A stretch of 64,000 bases of DNA from Spirosoma endophyticum (GTDB taxonomy: Bacteria > Bacteroidota > Bacteroidia > Cytophagales > Spirosomataceae). Position 1 is the first letter of the stretch, and every line of letters begins with the position of its first letter. Below the pieces are notes generated by a model. The model was not told the DNA's origin and did no database searches. It worked only from the letters and a program-made list of their open reading frames with translations. Below are positions 9,229 to 18,594 of the stretch, piece by piece. The stretch covers positions 496,001-560,000 of the forward strand of contig NZ_FOLQ01000003.1 in NCBI RefSeq assembly GCF_900112365.1, read 5' to 3'. Both the position numbers and the translations under genes were made by a program.

Positions 9229-10398
9229 CTATACGTTCTCCTTCTGCCATACCGCTTTAAGTGTTTTCAGAAGAATGAGCATGTCGGTGCGGAAGGAGTA
9301 GCTCTTGGCATATAGCACATCAAGCTGAATACGCTCCTGATCCGATACTTTGGTTTTCCCTCGCTTGGTAACCTGCCAGAGTCCCGTCAGGCCAGCAGGC
9401 GCAGCAAACCGGCGTCCGTACCCGGTTGTCGTCAGTTTTTCGGCTTCGTAGAGCGGCAATGGCCGATTGCCAACGAAGGACATATCACCCCGTAGAATAT
9501 TGAATAACTGGGGGAGTTCGTCAATACTGGTATTGCGTAGCACTTTGCCCAGGCGGGTAACGCGTGGGTCCTCTTTAAACTTGGTGAACATGGCCTTCGC
9601 CTTTTGTTCGCGCAGATGAAGCCGTTCGCAAACCTGTTTGTTGTCCATAAACAGTGGCTGCTGACAGACGAGACCCGCTAACTGACAATCTTCGCATCGG
9701 TCGTCGGCTGGCTTTTCGGCGCTGACTTTGTTGTACATATTCTGAGAGGCCATCCCCGCTAATAGCTGGTCGGCGTCCGTCCGCATGGTGCGGAATTTGT
9801 ACATATCAAATATTTTGAAACCCGTGCCGACGCGCTTGGAGCTGTAAAAAACCGGCCCTTTCGAGTCGATCTTTACCAGTATGGCTACAATCAGCAGTAT
9901 AGGCGATATCATTATTAGAATTAACAGGGAAAGGCCAATGTCGAACAGGCGTTTACCAACAGGAATACGGATGGACGCCGATTTCGTGCTGATATGGCCT
10001 TTCTGTTCGTATTCCTTTTTCCGGATCAGGTAATTTAATCGAACGCGAAGATCATCCTCCGAATAATCATACGAGAATGCATCAATGACATGTCCCTGAA
10101 ATGGATCAGCCGTCAGGTCAATGCCTGTCCGGTCCGTCAACAGCAGAACTGGTAAGCTGCCCAGATTACGTCTTGTTCCCAGACTCTTTAAAAAAGCAGT
10201 ACTATCCAGTGAGTCATTATAAAGTACCAGATCAACCGGACTCTGTCCATCCAGATGCGCCAGCGCAGCCCGTACATCGGGAACATTAATTACATCGATT
10301 GGCGGTTGAAACGCTTGTTGAAAAGCCTGAACGCGCTGGTCGTCCTGTTCAACGTAAAGAATACGAAACGGTTGGCTATCCACTATCACTTCCTGCAT
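9229..10398 (-). CDS. Phosphoglycosyl transferase (bacterial sugar transferase) fused to a degenerate receiver domain
   Basis: The 389-residue protein combines an N-terminal receiver-like domain (about 11-125) with a monotopic sugar transferase (about 147-389). The transferase half has the re-entrant helix (LFDIGLSLLILIMISPILL), a PVFYSSKRVG segment and SIDELPQLFNIL with the catalytic Asp293-Glu294 pair. It should load the first sugar phosphate onto undecaprenyl phosphate. The receiver half keeps the fold (ILYVEQDDQR) but has Asn61 where the phospho-Asp belongs and Asp111 where the conserved Lys belongs. An insertion carries cysteines 235, 238, 245 and 257. I start at the ATG at 10398; a GTG lies two codons upstream. 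A free receiver protein is encoded just upstream. Confidence 0.9.
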   Translation of the reverse strand: MQEVIVDSQPFRILYVEQDDQRVQAFQQAFQPPIDVINVPDVRAALAHLDGQSPVDLVLYNDSLDSTAFLKSLGTRRNLGSLPVLLLTDRTGIDLTADPFQGHVIDAFSYDYSEDDLRVRLNYLIRKKEYEQKGHISTKSASIRIPVGKRLFDIGLSLLILIMISPILLIVAILVKIDSKGPVFYSSKRVGTGFKIFDMYKFRTMRTDADQLLAGMASQNMYNKVSAEKPADDRCEDCQLAGLVCQQPLFMDNKQVCERLHLREQKAKAMFTKFKEDPRVTRLGKVLRNTSIDELPQLFNILRGDMSFVGNRPLPLYEAEKLTTTGYGRRFAAPAGLTGLWQVTKRGKTKVSDQERIQLDVLYAKSYSFRTDMLILLKTLKAVWQKENV

Positions 10399-10427
10399 GA
10401 CCACGAGAAATTTAATCAGGGATGGGG

Positions 10428-10829
10428 TTAAGATATTTCGGGGTTATCTGCTTTCGTTCGACGTAATACGCTGATAATTTTGGCTTTAACCTCAATTGGA
10501 CTAAAAGGCTTAACGATATAATCGTCAGCACCCAACTTGAAAAATTTGATTCGGGTGTCGCTATCGGAAAAGGACGATAGAATAATCAGCGGTACTTTCC
10601 GGAAAACCGGGCTGACCCGTAGCATGCCAAGGAGGTCTTTCCCATCCATATACGGCATCTGAATGTCGGACAGGATAATATCGACGGGGTTGCCCTCTTC
10701 GAGCCAGGACAAGGCTTCTATACCATTTTCCTTCGTGATAACCTCGAAGTCATCTTTTAGCGTCTGACGTAGAATTTTTCGTATAAATGGATCGTCTTCG
10801 GCAATCAATACGTGGTAAAGTGGTTTCAT
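10428..10829 (-). CDS. Single-domain response regulator (CheY-like receiver)
   Basis: This 133-residue protein is a bare receiver domain. Acidic pocket residues are at 12-13 (AEDDPFIRK), the phospho-acceptor is Asp55 (ILSDIQMPYMDG), Ser85-Ser86 fill the switch position (LIILSSFSD), and Lys107 is present (DDYIVKPF). It lacks an output domain. It is the first gene of module A, 29 nt before the pseudo-receiver/phosphoglycosyl transferase gene. I infer that it regulates polymer synthesis by protein contact. No histidine kinase gene is adjacent; the hybrid kinase at 46-50 kb is a possible but unproven partner. Confidence 0.93.
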   Translation of the reverse strand: MKPLYHVLIAEDDPFIRKILRQTLKDDFEVITKENGIEALSWLEEGNPVDIILSDIQMPYMDGKDLLGMLRVSPVFRKVPLIILSSFSDSDTRIKFFKLGADDYIVKPFSPIEVKAKIISVLRRTKADNPEIS

Positions 10830-11560
10830 AAAAAATCAAGATGAGGAGGTTTGTAGGCCAAGAGCTTGAGAAAAATGATTAGTTATAAGCTTGTGTTGGA
10901 TACGTAAACACGTGGGCAAATTGACGCGGAGAATGGGCTCAAAGCAATACGGCGTTGGCAAGATTTAGCGCCATTGACAGCAATAAACAATTGATTAAAA
11001 ATGGCACCATTCAGAAGATGAAAAACAATAGGTCCCTGGAATTGCCAATGTCAATCATGCCAACATATGATACAAACGGGAAGAAACTAAAACTAGATTC
11101 AATGTCAACATAAAATTTACTGTTCGGTTAAGTAAGATAACTTTATGAATAAATTTGTTAAAAATATACGTCTGATGATTCTCATAATGCGCTTGCCTGA
11201 ACGATGGATGCTGACATGATTTTTTATCTGATTCAGGTCGTATTTTTAAGAAGTTCAGCCTGTTTCTTAGAATTGACCAAACTCTTTGCTCATTTAGCAA
11301 AGAATTCTTCAGTGATTATTCCAATGGGTCTCCCTGAAGGTTATTCACTTAGCCTAAAGCAGCTCTGTAAATAAAATTCTTAGCGATTCTAGTCCCTACC
11401 TACTAAGTTAAGCTAGTTTATATTCTCGCTTAAAATTGTATATATAAAGATAGGAAAATATTTATTCATATTATATATAGTAAATATATTTTACAACTTT
11501 GTTAGCAAAAAAATTAAAATGTTAACTAAATAAGGGGTTGGCGAGGGATTTTAAGGAAAA
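10830..11560 (-). other. Intergenic region upstream of module A
   Basis: About 730 bases, increasingly AT-rich towards 11500. No frame with protein-like composition was recognised on either strand; an 81-codon minus frame at 11055-11300 resembles nothing. It should contain the promoter and leader of the module A operon, but I could not fix a clear Bacteroidota -33/-7 pair. Confidence 0.5.
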
Positions 11561-11644
11561 AATTCATGCCTTTAGCGCCTGGGTATATGACCTTGCTAGC
11601 TGTAGCCAGTAAGGTCATATACCCAGGCGCTAAAGGCATGAATT
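11561..11644 (-). terminator. 34-bp perfect hairpin after the glycosidase gene
   Basis: Arms 11561-11594 and 11611-11644 are exact reverse complements (34 bp), with a 16-base loop. It starts 15 bases after the stop of the minus-strand glycosidase gene. On that strand a TTTTCC run follows, as in a factor-independent terminator. The stem is much longer than usual. Confidence 0.75.
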
Positions 11645-11659
11645 AGTACAGGCGAACCA

Positions 11660-14600
11660 TCAGTTTGTCTTTAATATTTTCCGGACGACTCGTTCGCCAG
11701 CCTGTTTTATTTCCAGTATATAGGTTCCTGCAGGTAGCCGGGATATATCAATTTGGCCTGAAAACTGGTTGTTTGTTTTGAGAATCTTTACCTGCTGATG
11801 CATGTGGCTGAGGCCAGCGTCGAAAACACTAACTTTAATCGGAGCCTCTGAGGTCCGTTCCGCCTGAACGGTAATAAAATCGATTGTAGGGTTGGGGTAC
11901 ACCTGAACAGCCTCGGCCAGGCTTTTTACGTCTGTTGAAGCTACTGCCTGCCGTGCATTTGGTGCAATATTCCCCGCGACCACAAACAGGGGTGTCTCGG
12001 TTGCCGTGACTTGTACTTTGCCCTGGATTGTGTTAACCAGTTCCAACTCCATATCGTTGCTGCCGACTTTGGGTCGATAAATTCGGGCTTGTGTCGCATT
12101 GCTCAGGTCCAGCGTGTAGGTAGCCGTACGACCAATTTCATCGGGCACGACCAGCATGTAAGCCGACGTACCGTTTCGCTCATAACGATCTACGATAGGG
12201 TCCTGATTGAGCGTTTCTTTGTAGATGTATTCCCCGAAAAGCTTTTTGGTTTGATACAGATAATCAGCGGCCGGACGGCGAGTCATATTATCTCCGTTTG
12301 CTAACCCCGACGTACCGAACATACCACCGGTTGAGTTGTCGTCGTAGAGCTGGTAGAAGAACAACTTTTCGATACCCAGCCGGGCATACAGGAGAGACGT
12401 TCGCAGAATCCAGTCACCCTGGGTTTCCAGCGCTGATTTGTTCCCGATTGGAATGGCTCGTAAGGGGCTACCCTGATTGACATCGTAGCCAGCTTCGGTA
12501 ATCCAGACGGGCATATCATATGATTGCCGGTGAGCCGTTTGTCGAAAGTCATCCGCAACCCGATTGATGGGTGTTACTTCCGGAGCCGCTCCCCGCGTGG
12601 AGGTTCCGCTCTGCGACGACGACGTATTATCGGAATACATATGGTAATTGATCACATCCCAGCATAGATTAACAGTGCCGTCGGGCTTGTATCCCCGATA
12701 CTGTTTGCACCAGTCAATCATACCTTTTATGTAGTCGGATCCGCTCGACGCCGACGCTAGCCCACCAACGACTACCTGCGCCGAAGGGTCCGCATTTTTA
12801 ACCCCCACCCCTGGCCCCATGCTGTTTTTGTGACCGTCATAAAAAGCGGACAGGTTAGCCGCGTACTCGCGGGCCGTCTGGTAGGCTTTTCGGCCTTTCC
12901 ACCACTTGTCCCGTTCGTTGTCGCATTCGATGTATTTAATCAGACCCAGACCAATTTTTATTGTATTCGGATTGTCGCCCGGCCAGCGGGGAGTTGAATG
13001 TACGCTCAATAGGGCAGGATTCACGCTCGTGTTGCTGCCGTAACGCGCCATGTACTGGAAGGCCACTTTTGCCTGTTCGAGGTAGGAGGCTGGATCGGAG
13101 AAGTCTTTACCGTAGCGCAACGGTGTGTTTTCGGAGTCGCGATCAGCGGGTGGATACGTATTGGCCATCCAGTCTGGAATTGTTTTCAAACAGGCTAGTA
13201 CCTCAATGCCTTCGGCTTTACAGCGTTCGTAGATGGCGTCGTAATTCCATCCCCCACTCATAGTTGGATTGTAGGTGTAGCTACCTTCCTCCGATTCCAG
13301 CTTATGCCAGTCCATATAGTGCCGAATACCGCCAAAACTTTTGACGACGTTCATTTTGGACTCATTGATCTGCCAGGGCGAATTGCCATCTTCAAAATTC
13401 CATTCGTAGGCATTTACCCCCAGCATATCTTTAAGTTTCACGGCTTTGGCCGGGGTAGGAGTGAACGTCTGGCTGGACGGTGTATAAGCGCCGTATAATT
13501 CCATCTCCGTCGGAAAAGCCCCATACGAGTTAATGACCAGATACCGGGCGTTCGTAATGGGCTGATCCAGTTTATACTGGGCATTTCCAGAAATCGACCG
13601 ATCAGGATAGGGCCCAACCCAGGCAGTATATAAGTTACCTTTGAAGGTGGCAATAGGAATACGCTGCCACTGCTCCGTAATGATTGATAAAGTCATGGGA
13701 CTGGCGCTGAAATCCCCGACGAAGTCATAGAATCGTAGCCCCTCAATTGTCATTGACTCGCCTGCCAGCAGTGGGTAGTAGGCGTCATACTGAGGTAACA
13801 CTTTCCCCCAGCCCGTTTCAACAGTTACGTTAGTAATGCCATCAAACAACCCGTCCAGTCCGTTACTTACATTGTTAAGCTGGTACCAGCGTTTAGGATC
13901 GATTGGGATCTTTTTGTCAGCAGAAATGACCGATGCTGGTGACGCACGCACGACCTGGGTGCGCGTCACGTCTACAGCCGCCAGAAACGAGGCTGACGCC
14001 CCCTGTGCCGCAGTGATCGTTGCTGTTCCGGCACCAACTATGGTTGCCTTCCACAAACCAGATCCGTTGGATACTGTAATGACCGATGGATTCGATGAGG
14101 TAAACGTAATGGGCGTACTAGTATTTGTACTCGTGGCCACCAGACTGAACTCTCCATCGTCTGTAGTTTTGTCCGGTAGTTCGGCAAAGGAAATAACGGC
14201 CGGACTTAGCACAATACCGCCCGGCGTAACATCGAACCAGTTGAAATTAAAGGTACCTCGCACGGCCAGGATACGTACCACCTGACTGCCCGCTGTCAGC
14301 GTAGCCGTGGTGCTGATGGTGGTCCAGGCCTGCCAGCCCCCCGTCTGAGGCACGTCCACACTGCCCAGCACCGCCCCCGACTCCGAACGAATCTCGATCC
14401 GCCCGTTGCCATACTGGTTGGCCACCCGGAAGCGGAAGGTGTGCAGGCCGGCACTGGCCACAGCCACGTTGTAATCCATCCAGTCCCCATCATCGATGTA
14501 GCCCAGGTTCTGCCCCCCCCCCTCATCGGTGGTTGTTTCGGGCCGCACATCAGTGGCCACATCATAGCTTTCGGCTTCGAGCCGACCCGTCAGGGGGCGA

Positions 14601-15112
14601 CTGGAAGCGGCCTCGAACCAGTTGAAGTTCCAGCCCCCTTTGACCACCTGGATGCGCAGGGTCTGGTTACCCGCCTGCAAGCGGGCGGTAGCGCCAATGG
14701 TAGCCCAGCTCTGCCAGCCTCCCGTGCGGGGTACCTCCACGCTGGTCAGTACTGTACCGTTGGCCAGCCGCAGCTCAAGCTTGGCCCCATCACTATAGCT
14801 ATTGGCCACCCGGAAGCGGAAGGTGTAAGCCCCTTCCTGGGGCACGTTCAGGGCGTAGTCCATCCAATCCCCATCATCGATCTGGCCAATGATCTGGCTA
14901 GCGTCGGTATCGGTGCCAGTCTCAATCTGCACCCCTTGCATGGCAGAGTAGCTCTCCGCTTCCAGATGACCCGGTAACGTTGCGGTTGTTTGATGAGTTA
15001 ATTGGTCAGAAAGATAGGTTGAGCTGGTGGTTGATGGAGCAATCCAATTGGTTGGGAGTATCCCAGTAATTATTACTACACAGATGTAAGTAGAAAATAT
15101 AAGTAGTTTCAT
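11660..15112 (-). CDS. Secreted multidomain glycoside hydrolase: 2 x CBM6, Ig-like, jelly-roll, clan GH-A-like domain, T9SS tail
   Basis: The 1150-residue protein has an N-terminal signal sequence and two CBM6 carbohydrate-binding modules (about 47-170 and 176-295, each with EAESY, DDGDWMDY and FNWF). An Ig-like region (about 300-385) and an F5/8-type-like beta domain (about 400-545) follow, then a TIM-barrel-like catalytic domain (about 555-980). Glu733 (YIECDNERDKW) and Glu873 (VWITEAGYD) fit the acid/base and nucleophile of clan GH-A. The C-terminus (from about 1065, VQVYPNPTIDF to the terminal KILKTN) is a type A T9SS sorting domain, so the enzyme is exported to the surface or medium. It lies within the EPS locus and may trim the organism's own polymer; the exact GH family is uncertain. 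A G10 tract lies in the second CBM6. Confidence 0.88.
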   Translation of the reverse strand: MKLLIFSTYICVVIITGILPTNWIAPSTTSSTYLSDQLTHQTTATLPGHLEAESYSAMQGVQIETGTDTDASQIIGQIDDGDWMDYALNVPQEGAYTFRFRVANSYSDGAKLELRLANGTVLTSVEVPRTGGWQSWATIGATARLQAGNQTLRIQVVKGGWNFNWFEAASSRPLTGRLEAESYDVATDVRPETTTDEGGGQNLGYIDDGDWMDYNVAVASAGLHTFRFRVANQYGNGRIEIRSESGAVLGSVDVPQTGGWQAWTTISTTATLTAGSQVVRILAVRGTFNFNWFDVTPGGIVLSPAVISFAELPDKTTDDGEFSLVATSTNTSTPITFTSSNPSVITVSNGSGLWKATIVGAGTATITAAQGASASFLAAVDVTRTQVVRASPASVISADKKIPIDPKRWYQLNNVSNGLDGLFDGITNVTVETGWGKVLPQYDAYYPLLAGESMTIEGLRFYDFVGDFSASPMTLSIITEQWQRIPIATFKGNLYTAWVGPYPDRSISGNAQYKLDQPITNARYLVINSYGAFPTEMELYGAYTPSSQTFTPTPAKAVKLKDMLGVNAYEWNFEDGNSPWQINESKMNVVKSFGGIRHYMDWHKLESEEGSYTYNPTMSGGWNYDAIYERCKAEGIEVLACLKTIPDWMANTYPPADRDSENTPLRYGKDFSDPASYLEQAKVAFQYMARYGSNTSVNPALLSVHSTPRWPGDNPNTIKIGLGLIKYIECDNERDKWWKGRKAYQTAREYAANLSAFYDGHKNSMGPGVGVKNADPSAQVVVGGLASASSGSDYIKGMIDWCKQYRGYKPDGTVNLCWDVINYHMYSDNTSSSQSGTSTRGAAPEVTPINRVADDFRQTAHRQSYDMPVWITEAGYDVNQGSPLRAIPIGNKSALETQGDWILRTSLLYARLGIEKLFFYQLYDDNSTGGMFGTSGLANGDNMTRRPAADYLYQTKKLFGEYIYKETLNQDPIVDRYERNGTSAYMLVVPDEIGRTATYTLDLSNATQARIYRPKVGSNDMELELVNTIQGKVQVTATETPLFVVAGNIAPNARQAVASTDVKSLAEAVQVYPNPTIDFITVQAERTSEAPIKVSVFDAGLSHMHQQVKILKTNNQFSGQIDISRLPAGTYILEIKQAGERVVRKILKTN
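14513..14522 (-). repeat. Homopolymer tract G10 (C10 on plus) inside the second CBM6
   Basis: Ten consecutive C on the plus strand, read as the end of a GAG codon plus three GGG codons (residues 197-200, EGGG). A gain or loss of one base would shift the frame early in the 1150-residue protein, upstream of its catalytic and sorting domains. Confidence 0.85.
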
Positions 15113-15267
15113 GCAGCGTTATGTTGAGTTGATTTGTATCAAAGATTAATATTTATTTAAAAATAATTGATAAATATATATTAAAAGGAGTCATTTATAG
15201 AAAATAGTAATTTTATATATTATTTTGCTTTAGTTATCACCGCCTTCTAGCAACCTTCCTATATATA

Positions 15268-16455
15268 ATGTTTTTTCTACTATTTATTGCTTATCTGCTA
15301 CCAGCAGGTTATCTAACAATTAACGTTTTCTACTTATTTGTATCAGCTGTAGCAGGCCGTCTCGGAAGAGCTGATGACGTACCGATCACAACGGCTGTTG
15401 ATCCGTTACGACGTATTGCTGTGTTGATTCCGGCGTATAAAGAGGATGGTGTAATCTTAGGCTCTATAGTGACTAATTTACAACAGAGCTATCCCGCTAA
15501 TCTATACGACCTTATTGTAATCGCTGATTCGTTTCAACCCGAAACCTTAATAAAGCTTTCTCAATATCCCATCAAGGTCTTACCTGTTCAGTTTGAGCAA
15601 TCGACAGTTCAAAAATCCGTCTCATATGCCCTGAATGCACTCCCGGATAATACTTACGATATTGTGTTGATTTCTGATGCGGATAATCACATGGCGTCAG
15701 ATTTTCTGATGCGGATCAATCAGGCATTTGGTCAGGGTTGGCGGGCCATTCAGGGACATCGAACAGCTAAAAATACAAATACGAGCGTGGCCGTATTCGA
15801 CGCTATAAACGAAGAAATTAACAATAACCTTTTCCGGGCGGGACAGCGGGCGATGGGATTATCTGCCTCGTTGATTGGTTCGGGAATGGCGTTTGAACCC
15901 ACTCTAATGAAGCGGGCCTTGAGTCAGATTCAAACGGTGGGCGGCTATGATAAAGAACTTGAAATGCTATTGGTGGTCGCTGGCATTAAGATTGGTTATT
16001 TGCAGGATGCTGTCATACTGGATGAAAAAGTTCAGAACATTGCCGTATTCCAACGGCAACGTACCCGGTGGGTTGCCGCTCAATTATACTTCATTAAAGC
16101 CTATTTCAAGATAGGTATTCAGCAACTGTTCAAAGGTAACTGGCAGGCGTTTAATACGTTGATTAAATCGTTACTACTTCCCCGGATGATTCTTCTGGCA
16201 GTTTTAGGCCTACTGGCTGTGGTAAGCCTGTTGGGTACTGCGTCCTTTCAATTCTTCGCTCTGGGGCTACTGGGCTTGTTGCTATGTAGCTTAATTATAT
16301 CGGTTCCCGCTTCCTTATATCGTAAAATCAAGGGACGTGATTTTGTGGTATTGCCTGCGCTAATTTTTGGCATGTTTCGGTCGCTGGTTAACTACAAACA
16401 AGCAGGTAAAAAATTCTTACACACGCCCCATACTGAAACATCTGAGCCTCATTGA
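15268..16455 (+). CDS. Processive-type membrane GT2 glycosyltransferase
   Basis: The 395-residue protein has an N-terminal TM helix, a GT2 domain with RIAVLIPAYKEDGVI, a first Asp region (DLIVIADSF), DxD as ISDADNHMAS, GGYDKELEM (catalytic base region) and QRQRTRW matching the QxxRW motif, then three C-terminal TM helices. These are the hallmarks of processive beta-glycan synthases such as cellulose, hyaluronan or PNAG synthases. It lies divergently from the glycosidase gene over a 155-base AT-rich spacer and is followed 50 bases later by gmd, so the two are probably co-transcribed. The product sugar is unknown. Confidence 0.87.
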   Translation: MFFLLFIAYLLPAGYLTINVFYLFVSAVAGRLGRADDVPITTAVDPLRRIAVLIPAYKEDGVILGSIVTNLQQSYPANLYDLIVIADSFQPETLIKLSQYPIKVLPVQFEQSTVQKSVSYALNALPDNTYDIVLISDADNHMASDFLMRINQAFGQGWRAIQGHRTAKNTNTSVAVFDAINEEINNNLFRAGQRAMGLSASLIGSGMAFEPTLMKRALSQIQTVGGYDKELEMLLVVAGIKIGYLQDAVILDEKVQNIAVFQRQRTRWVAAQLYFIKAYFKIGIQQLFKGNWQAFNTLIKSLLLPRMILLAVLGLLAVVSLLGTASFQFFALGLLGLLLCSLIISVPASLYRKIKGRDFVVLPALIFGMFRSLVNYKQAGKKFLHTPHTETSEPH

Positions 16456-16505
16456 CAAACTTTAGAGTAAGGCCTATTTTTTGAATACTGACTGATTGAC
16501 TATTT

Positions 16506-17618
16506 ATGAAAAAAGCATTAATTACCGGAGTTACTGGACAAGACGGAGCCTATTTGGCTGAATTGCTATTAGAAAAAGGATATGAAGTTCACGGTATCAA
16601 ACGCCGGAGTTCGCTCTTCAATACGCAACGTATTGACCATCTGTATGAGGACGTCCACGAAAAACACGTACATTTTAAGCTTCATTATGGGGATTTGTCT
16701 GACTCGACCAATATCATTCGGGTTATACAGGAAGTACAGCCCGATGAAATTTATAATCTCGGAGCGATGTCGCATGTACGGGTGAGTTTCGATGAACCGG
16801 AATATACCGCGCAGGTAGATGGGATCGGCACACTTCGTATTCTGGAAGCTGTCCGGTTGCTGGGGCTGACCGAAAAAACCCGTATCTATCAGGCATCGAC
16901 ATCGGAACTCTACGGGGGTGTTCAGGGGCATGCGCAGTCAGAAACAACACCGTTTTATCCACGGTCACCCTATGCCGTAGCCAAACTTTATGGGTACTGG
17001 ATTACGGTCAATTACCGCGAAGCCTACAACATGTTTGCCTGCAACGGGATTTTATTTAACCACGAGTCACCACTACGTGGCGAAACGTTTGTGACGCGTA
17101 AAATTACGCGTGCCGTGTCACGTATTGGCCTCGGTTTTCAGGATAAGGTATATCTGGGTAATCTTGATTCTCTACGCGACTGGGGACACGCCAAGGATTA
17201 TGTTGAGGCTATGTACCTGATTCTGCAACAGGACGAACCTGAAGATTTCGTTATTGCTACGGGTGTGACAACCAGTGTGCGGGATTTCGTACGAATGGCA
17301 TTCGCTGAGATTGGCGTTGAGCTGGCGTTTACGGGAGAAGGCGTTTCGGAAGTGGGAACCGTCGTTAGCTCAACTGATCCCGCTTTTCAGGTTGAGGTGG
17401 GTAAAGAAGTGGTATGCGTTGACCCTCGCTATTTCCGTCCGACGGAAGTGGACCTGCTTTTGGGCGATCCAACCAAAGCGATGACAAAGCTGAACTGGAA
17501 ACCGAAATACGACCTTCCCGCGCTTGTTAAAGATATGATGACCGCTGACATTAATTTATTTCGTCGTGACCAGCTTCTGGCCGATAGCGGTCACCAGGTG
17601 CTGAATTATTTCGAATGA
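16506..17618 (+). CDS. gmd: GDP-mannose 4,6-dehydratase
   Basis: The 370-residue cytoplasmic enzyme converts GDP-D-mannose to GDP-4-keto-6-deoxymannose, the precursor of GDP-fucose, GDP-rhamnose and GDP-perosamine. The extended SDR signatures are plain: [16 protein letters not shown] for NADP binding, [41 protein letters not shown] (Tyr/Lys pair) and [16 protein letters not shown]. Length and start match the family. No fcl/wcaG epimerase-reductase gene lies in the window, so the final sugar must be made by an enzyme encoded elsewhere. Confidence 0.97.
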   Translation: MKKALITGVTGQDGAYLAELLLEKGYEVHGIKRRSSLFNTQRIDHLYEDVHEKHVHFKLHYGDLSDSTNIIRVIQEVQPDEIYNLGAMSHVRVSFDEPEYTAQVDGIGTLRILEAVRLLGLTEKTRIYQASTSELYGGVQGHAQSETTPFYPRSPYAVAKLYGYWITVNYREAYNMFACNGILFNHESPLRGETFVTRKITRAVSRIGLGFQDKVYLGNLDSLRDWGHAKDYVEAMYLILQQDEPEDFVIATGVTTSVRDFVRMAFAEIGVELAFTGEGVSEVGTVVSSTDPAFQVEVGKEVVCVDPRYFRPTEVDLLLGDPTKAMTKLNWKPKYDLPALVKDMMTADINLFRRDQLLADSGHQVLNYFE

Positions 17619-17679
17619 TAGATGGCGCATAACGTACAGAAAGACGTATAAGCCATTCAGGGGCGAGCGAAAAACACCC

Positions 17680-17727
17680 AAAAAAGATCGAAAGCTGAGG
17701 TTTAAACCTCAGCTTTCGATCTTTTTT
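17680..17727. terminator. Bidirectional terminator, 48-base perfect palindrome
   Basis: Arms 17680-17703 and 17704-17727 are exact reverse complements. A6 opens and T6 closes the palindrome, so each strand ends its stem in a U-run. It lies between the convergent gmd (plus) and laminin-B-like (minus) genes. Confidence 0.88.
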
Positions 17728-17784
17728 GCTGATCAAACCTTGGGTTTATGTACTGGCACGAACTAAGAGACAAATAGGTAAGGC

Positions 17785-18393
17785 TTACTCGATAATGGCA
17801 TTATCTAAACCACCAGTGTCGGGTCCAGTTCTGAATTCTCCACGTATCTTTAGCTCCGTCAGATTTTGCAGAACCGCCTGAATGTCTGTTCCAGTAGCCT
17901 CTGACGCTCCCTTTTTCCACCCACTTAATTCATCTAATTTAATGGAATAGTGTGTCCACGTAGTGGATGGATTATACGCTGTGTCAAACGTAAGGACAAT
18001 CGTACCGTCGGTCAGGATAACATCATCGGCATCGTACTGAGCGTCCGTTGCTGATTGCTTTAAATCAAAGTAGAGGGTTTTCCCATATCCCTTTTTGACT
18101 TCGTTAGCAAAGCGGGTCGATGCGACGAAATACCAGGCGTTCGATAATCTATCTGTGGTGTAGATATAGCCACCTGGATTGCCTCCGCTGGTGCTGTACT
18201 CAGGCACTGTATTTTCTGAATTTTCGCTGATGCGCCAGCCTTGATTATCTTCCTCAAAGTTACTAACAGTAGGTAGCGTTGGACCCGGCTTATTGAATTT
18301 CGAACATTTCAATAATATGATCGACAGAAGCCCAATGAAAAAAACGAATCTATAAAAGACAATTTTTTCTGACTTAAAGAACGTTGTCGACAT
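17785..18393 (-). CDS. Putative lipoprotein with laminin-B (domain IV)-like fold
   Basis: The 202-residue product starts MSTTFFKSEKIV and has one hydrophobic segment ending SIILLKCSKF. The Cys could be lipidated, although Lys at -1 is not a good lipobox. The rest (about 40-202) matches laminin-B-type sequences: FEEDNQGW, GGNPGGYIY, AWYFVAST, GKTLYFDLKQS, TWTHYSIKLDE, ELKIRGEFRTGPDTGGLDN. Such domains bind carbohydrate or other ligands as beta sandwiches. I use the ATG at 18393; a TTG at 18417 could extend it. It is convergent with gmd and divergent from the lyase gene. A surface EPS-binding role is inference. Confidence 0.7.
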   Translation of the reverse strand: MSTTFFKSEKIVFYRFVFFIGLLSIILLKCSKFNKPGPTLPTVSNFEEDNQGWRISENSENTVPEYSTSGGNPGGYIYTTDRLSNAWYFVASTRFANEVKKGYGKTLYFDLKQSATDAQYDADDVILTDGTIVLTFDTAYNPSTTWTHYSIKLDELSGWKKGASEATGTDIQAVLQNLTELKIRGEFRTGPDTGGLDNAIIE

Positions 18394-18594
18394 AAGTAAT
18401 TGATTCTTAATCAGCAACCTTAGTAAATGTAGTAGATTATGTATGAAATATGAAAATATTTAACTTTAAATTTTCTTAATAATTTATACGGTAACTTAAA
18501 TCAAGAGACTAATTGCTATCTTTAATTGATTAGCCAAAGCCATTCATAGCAATAAAGAGTAAATACGTTTCCTGGCAAATCTGTATATCTACCT

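Noticed and set aside
14441..14977. 178-codon open frame on the plus strand
   Set aside because: Antisense shadow of the CBM6 coding region, with repeated Pro/His/Gly composition and no family resemblance.
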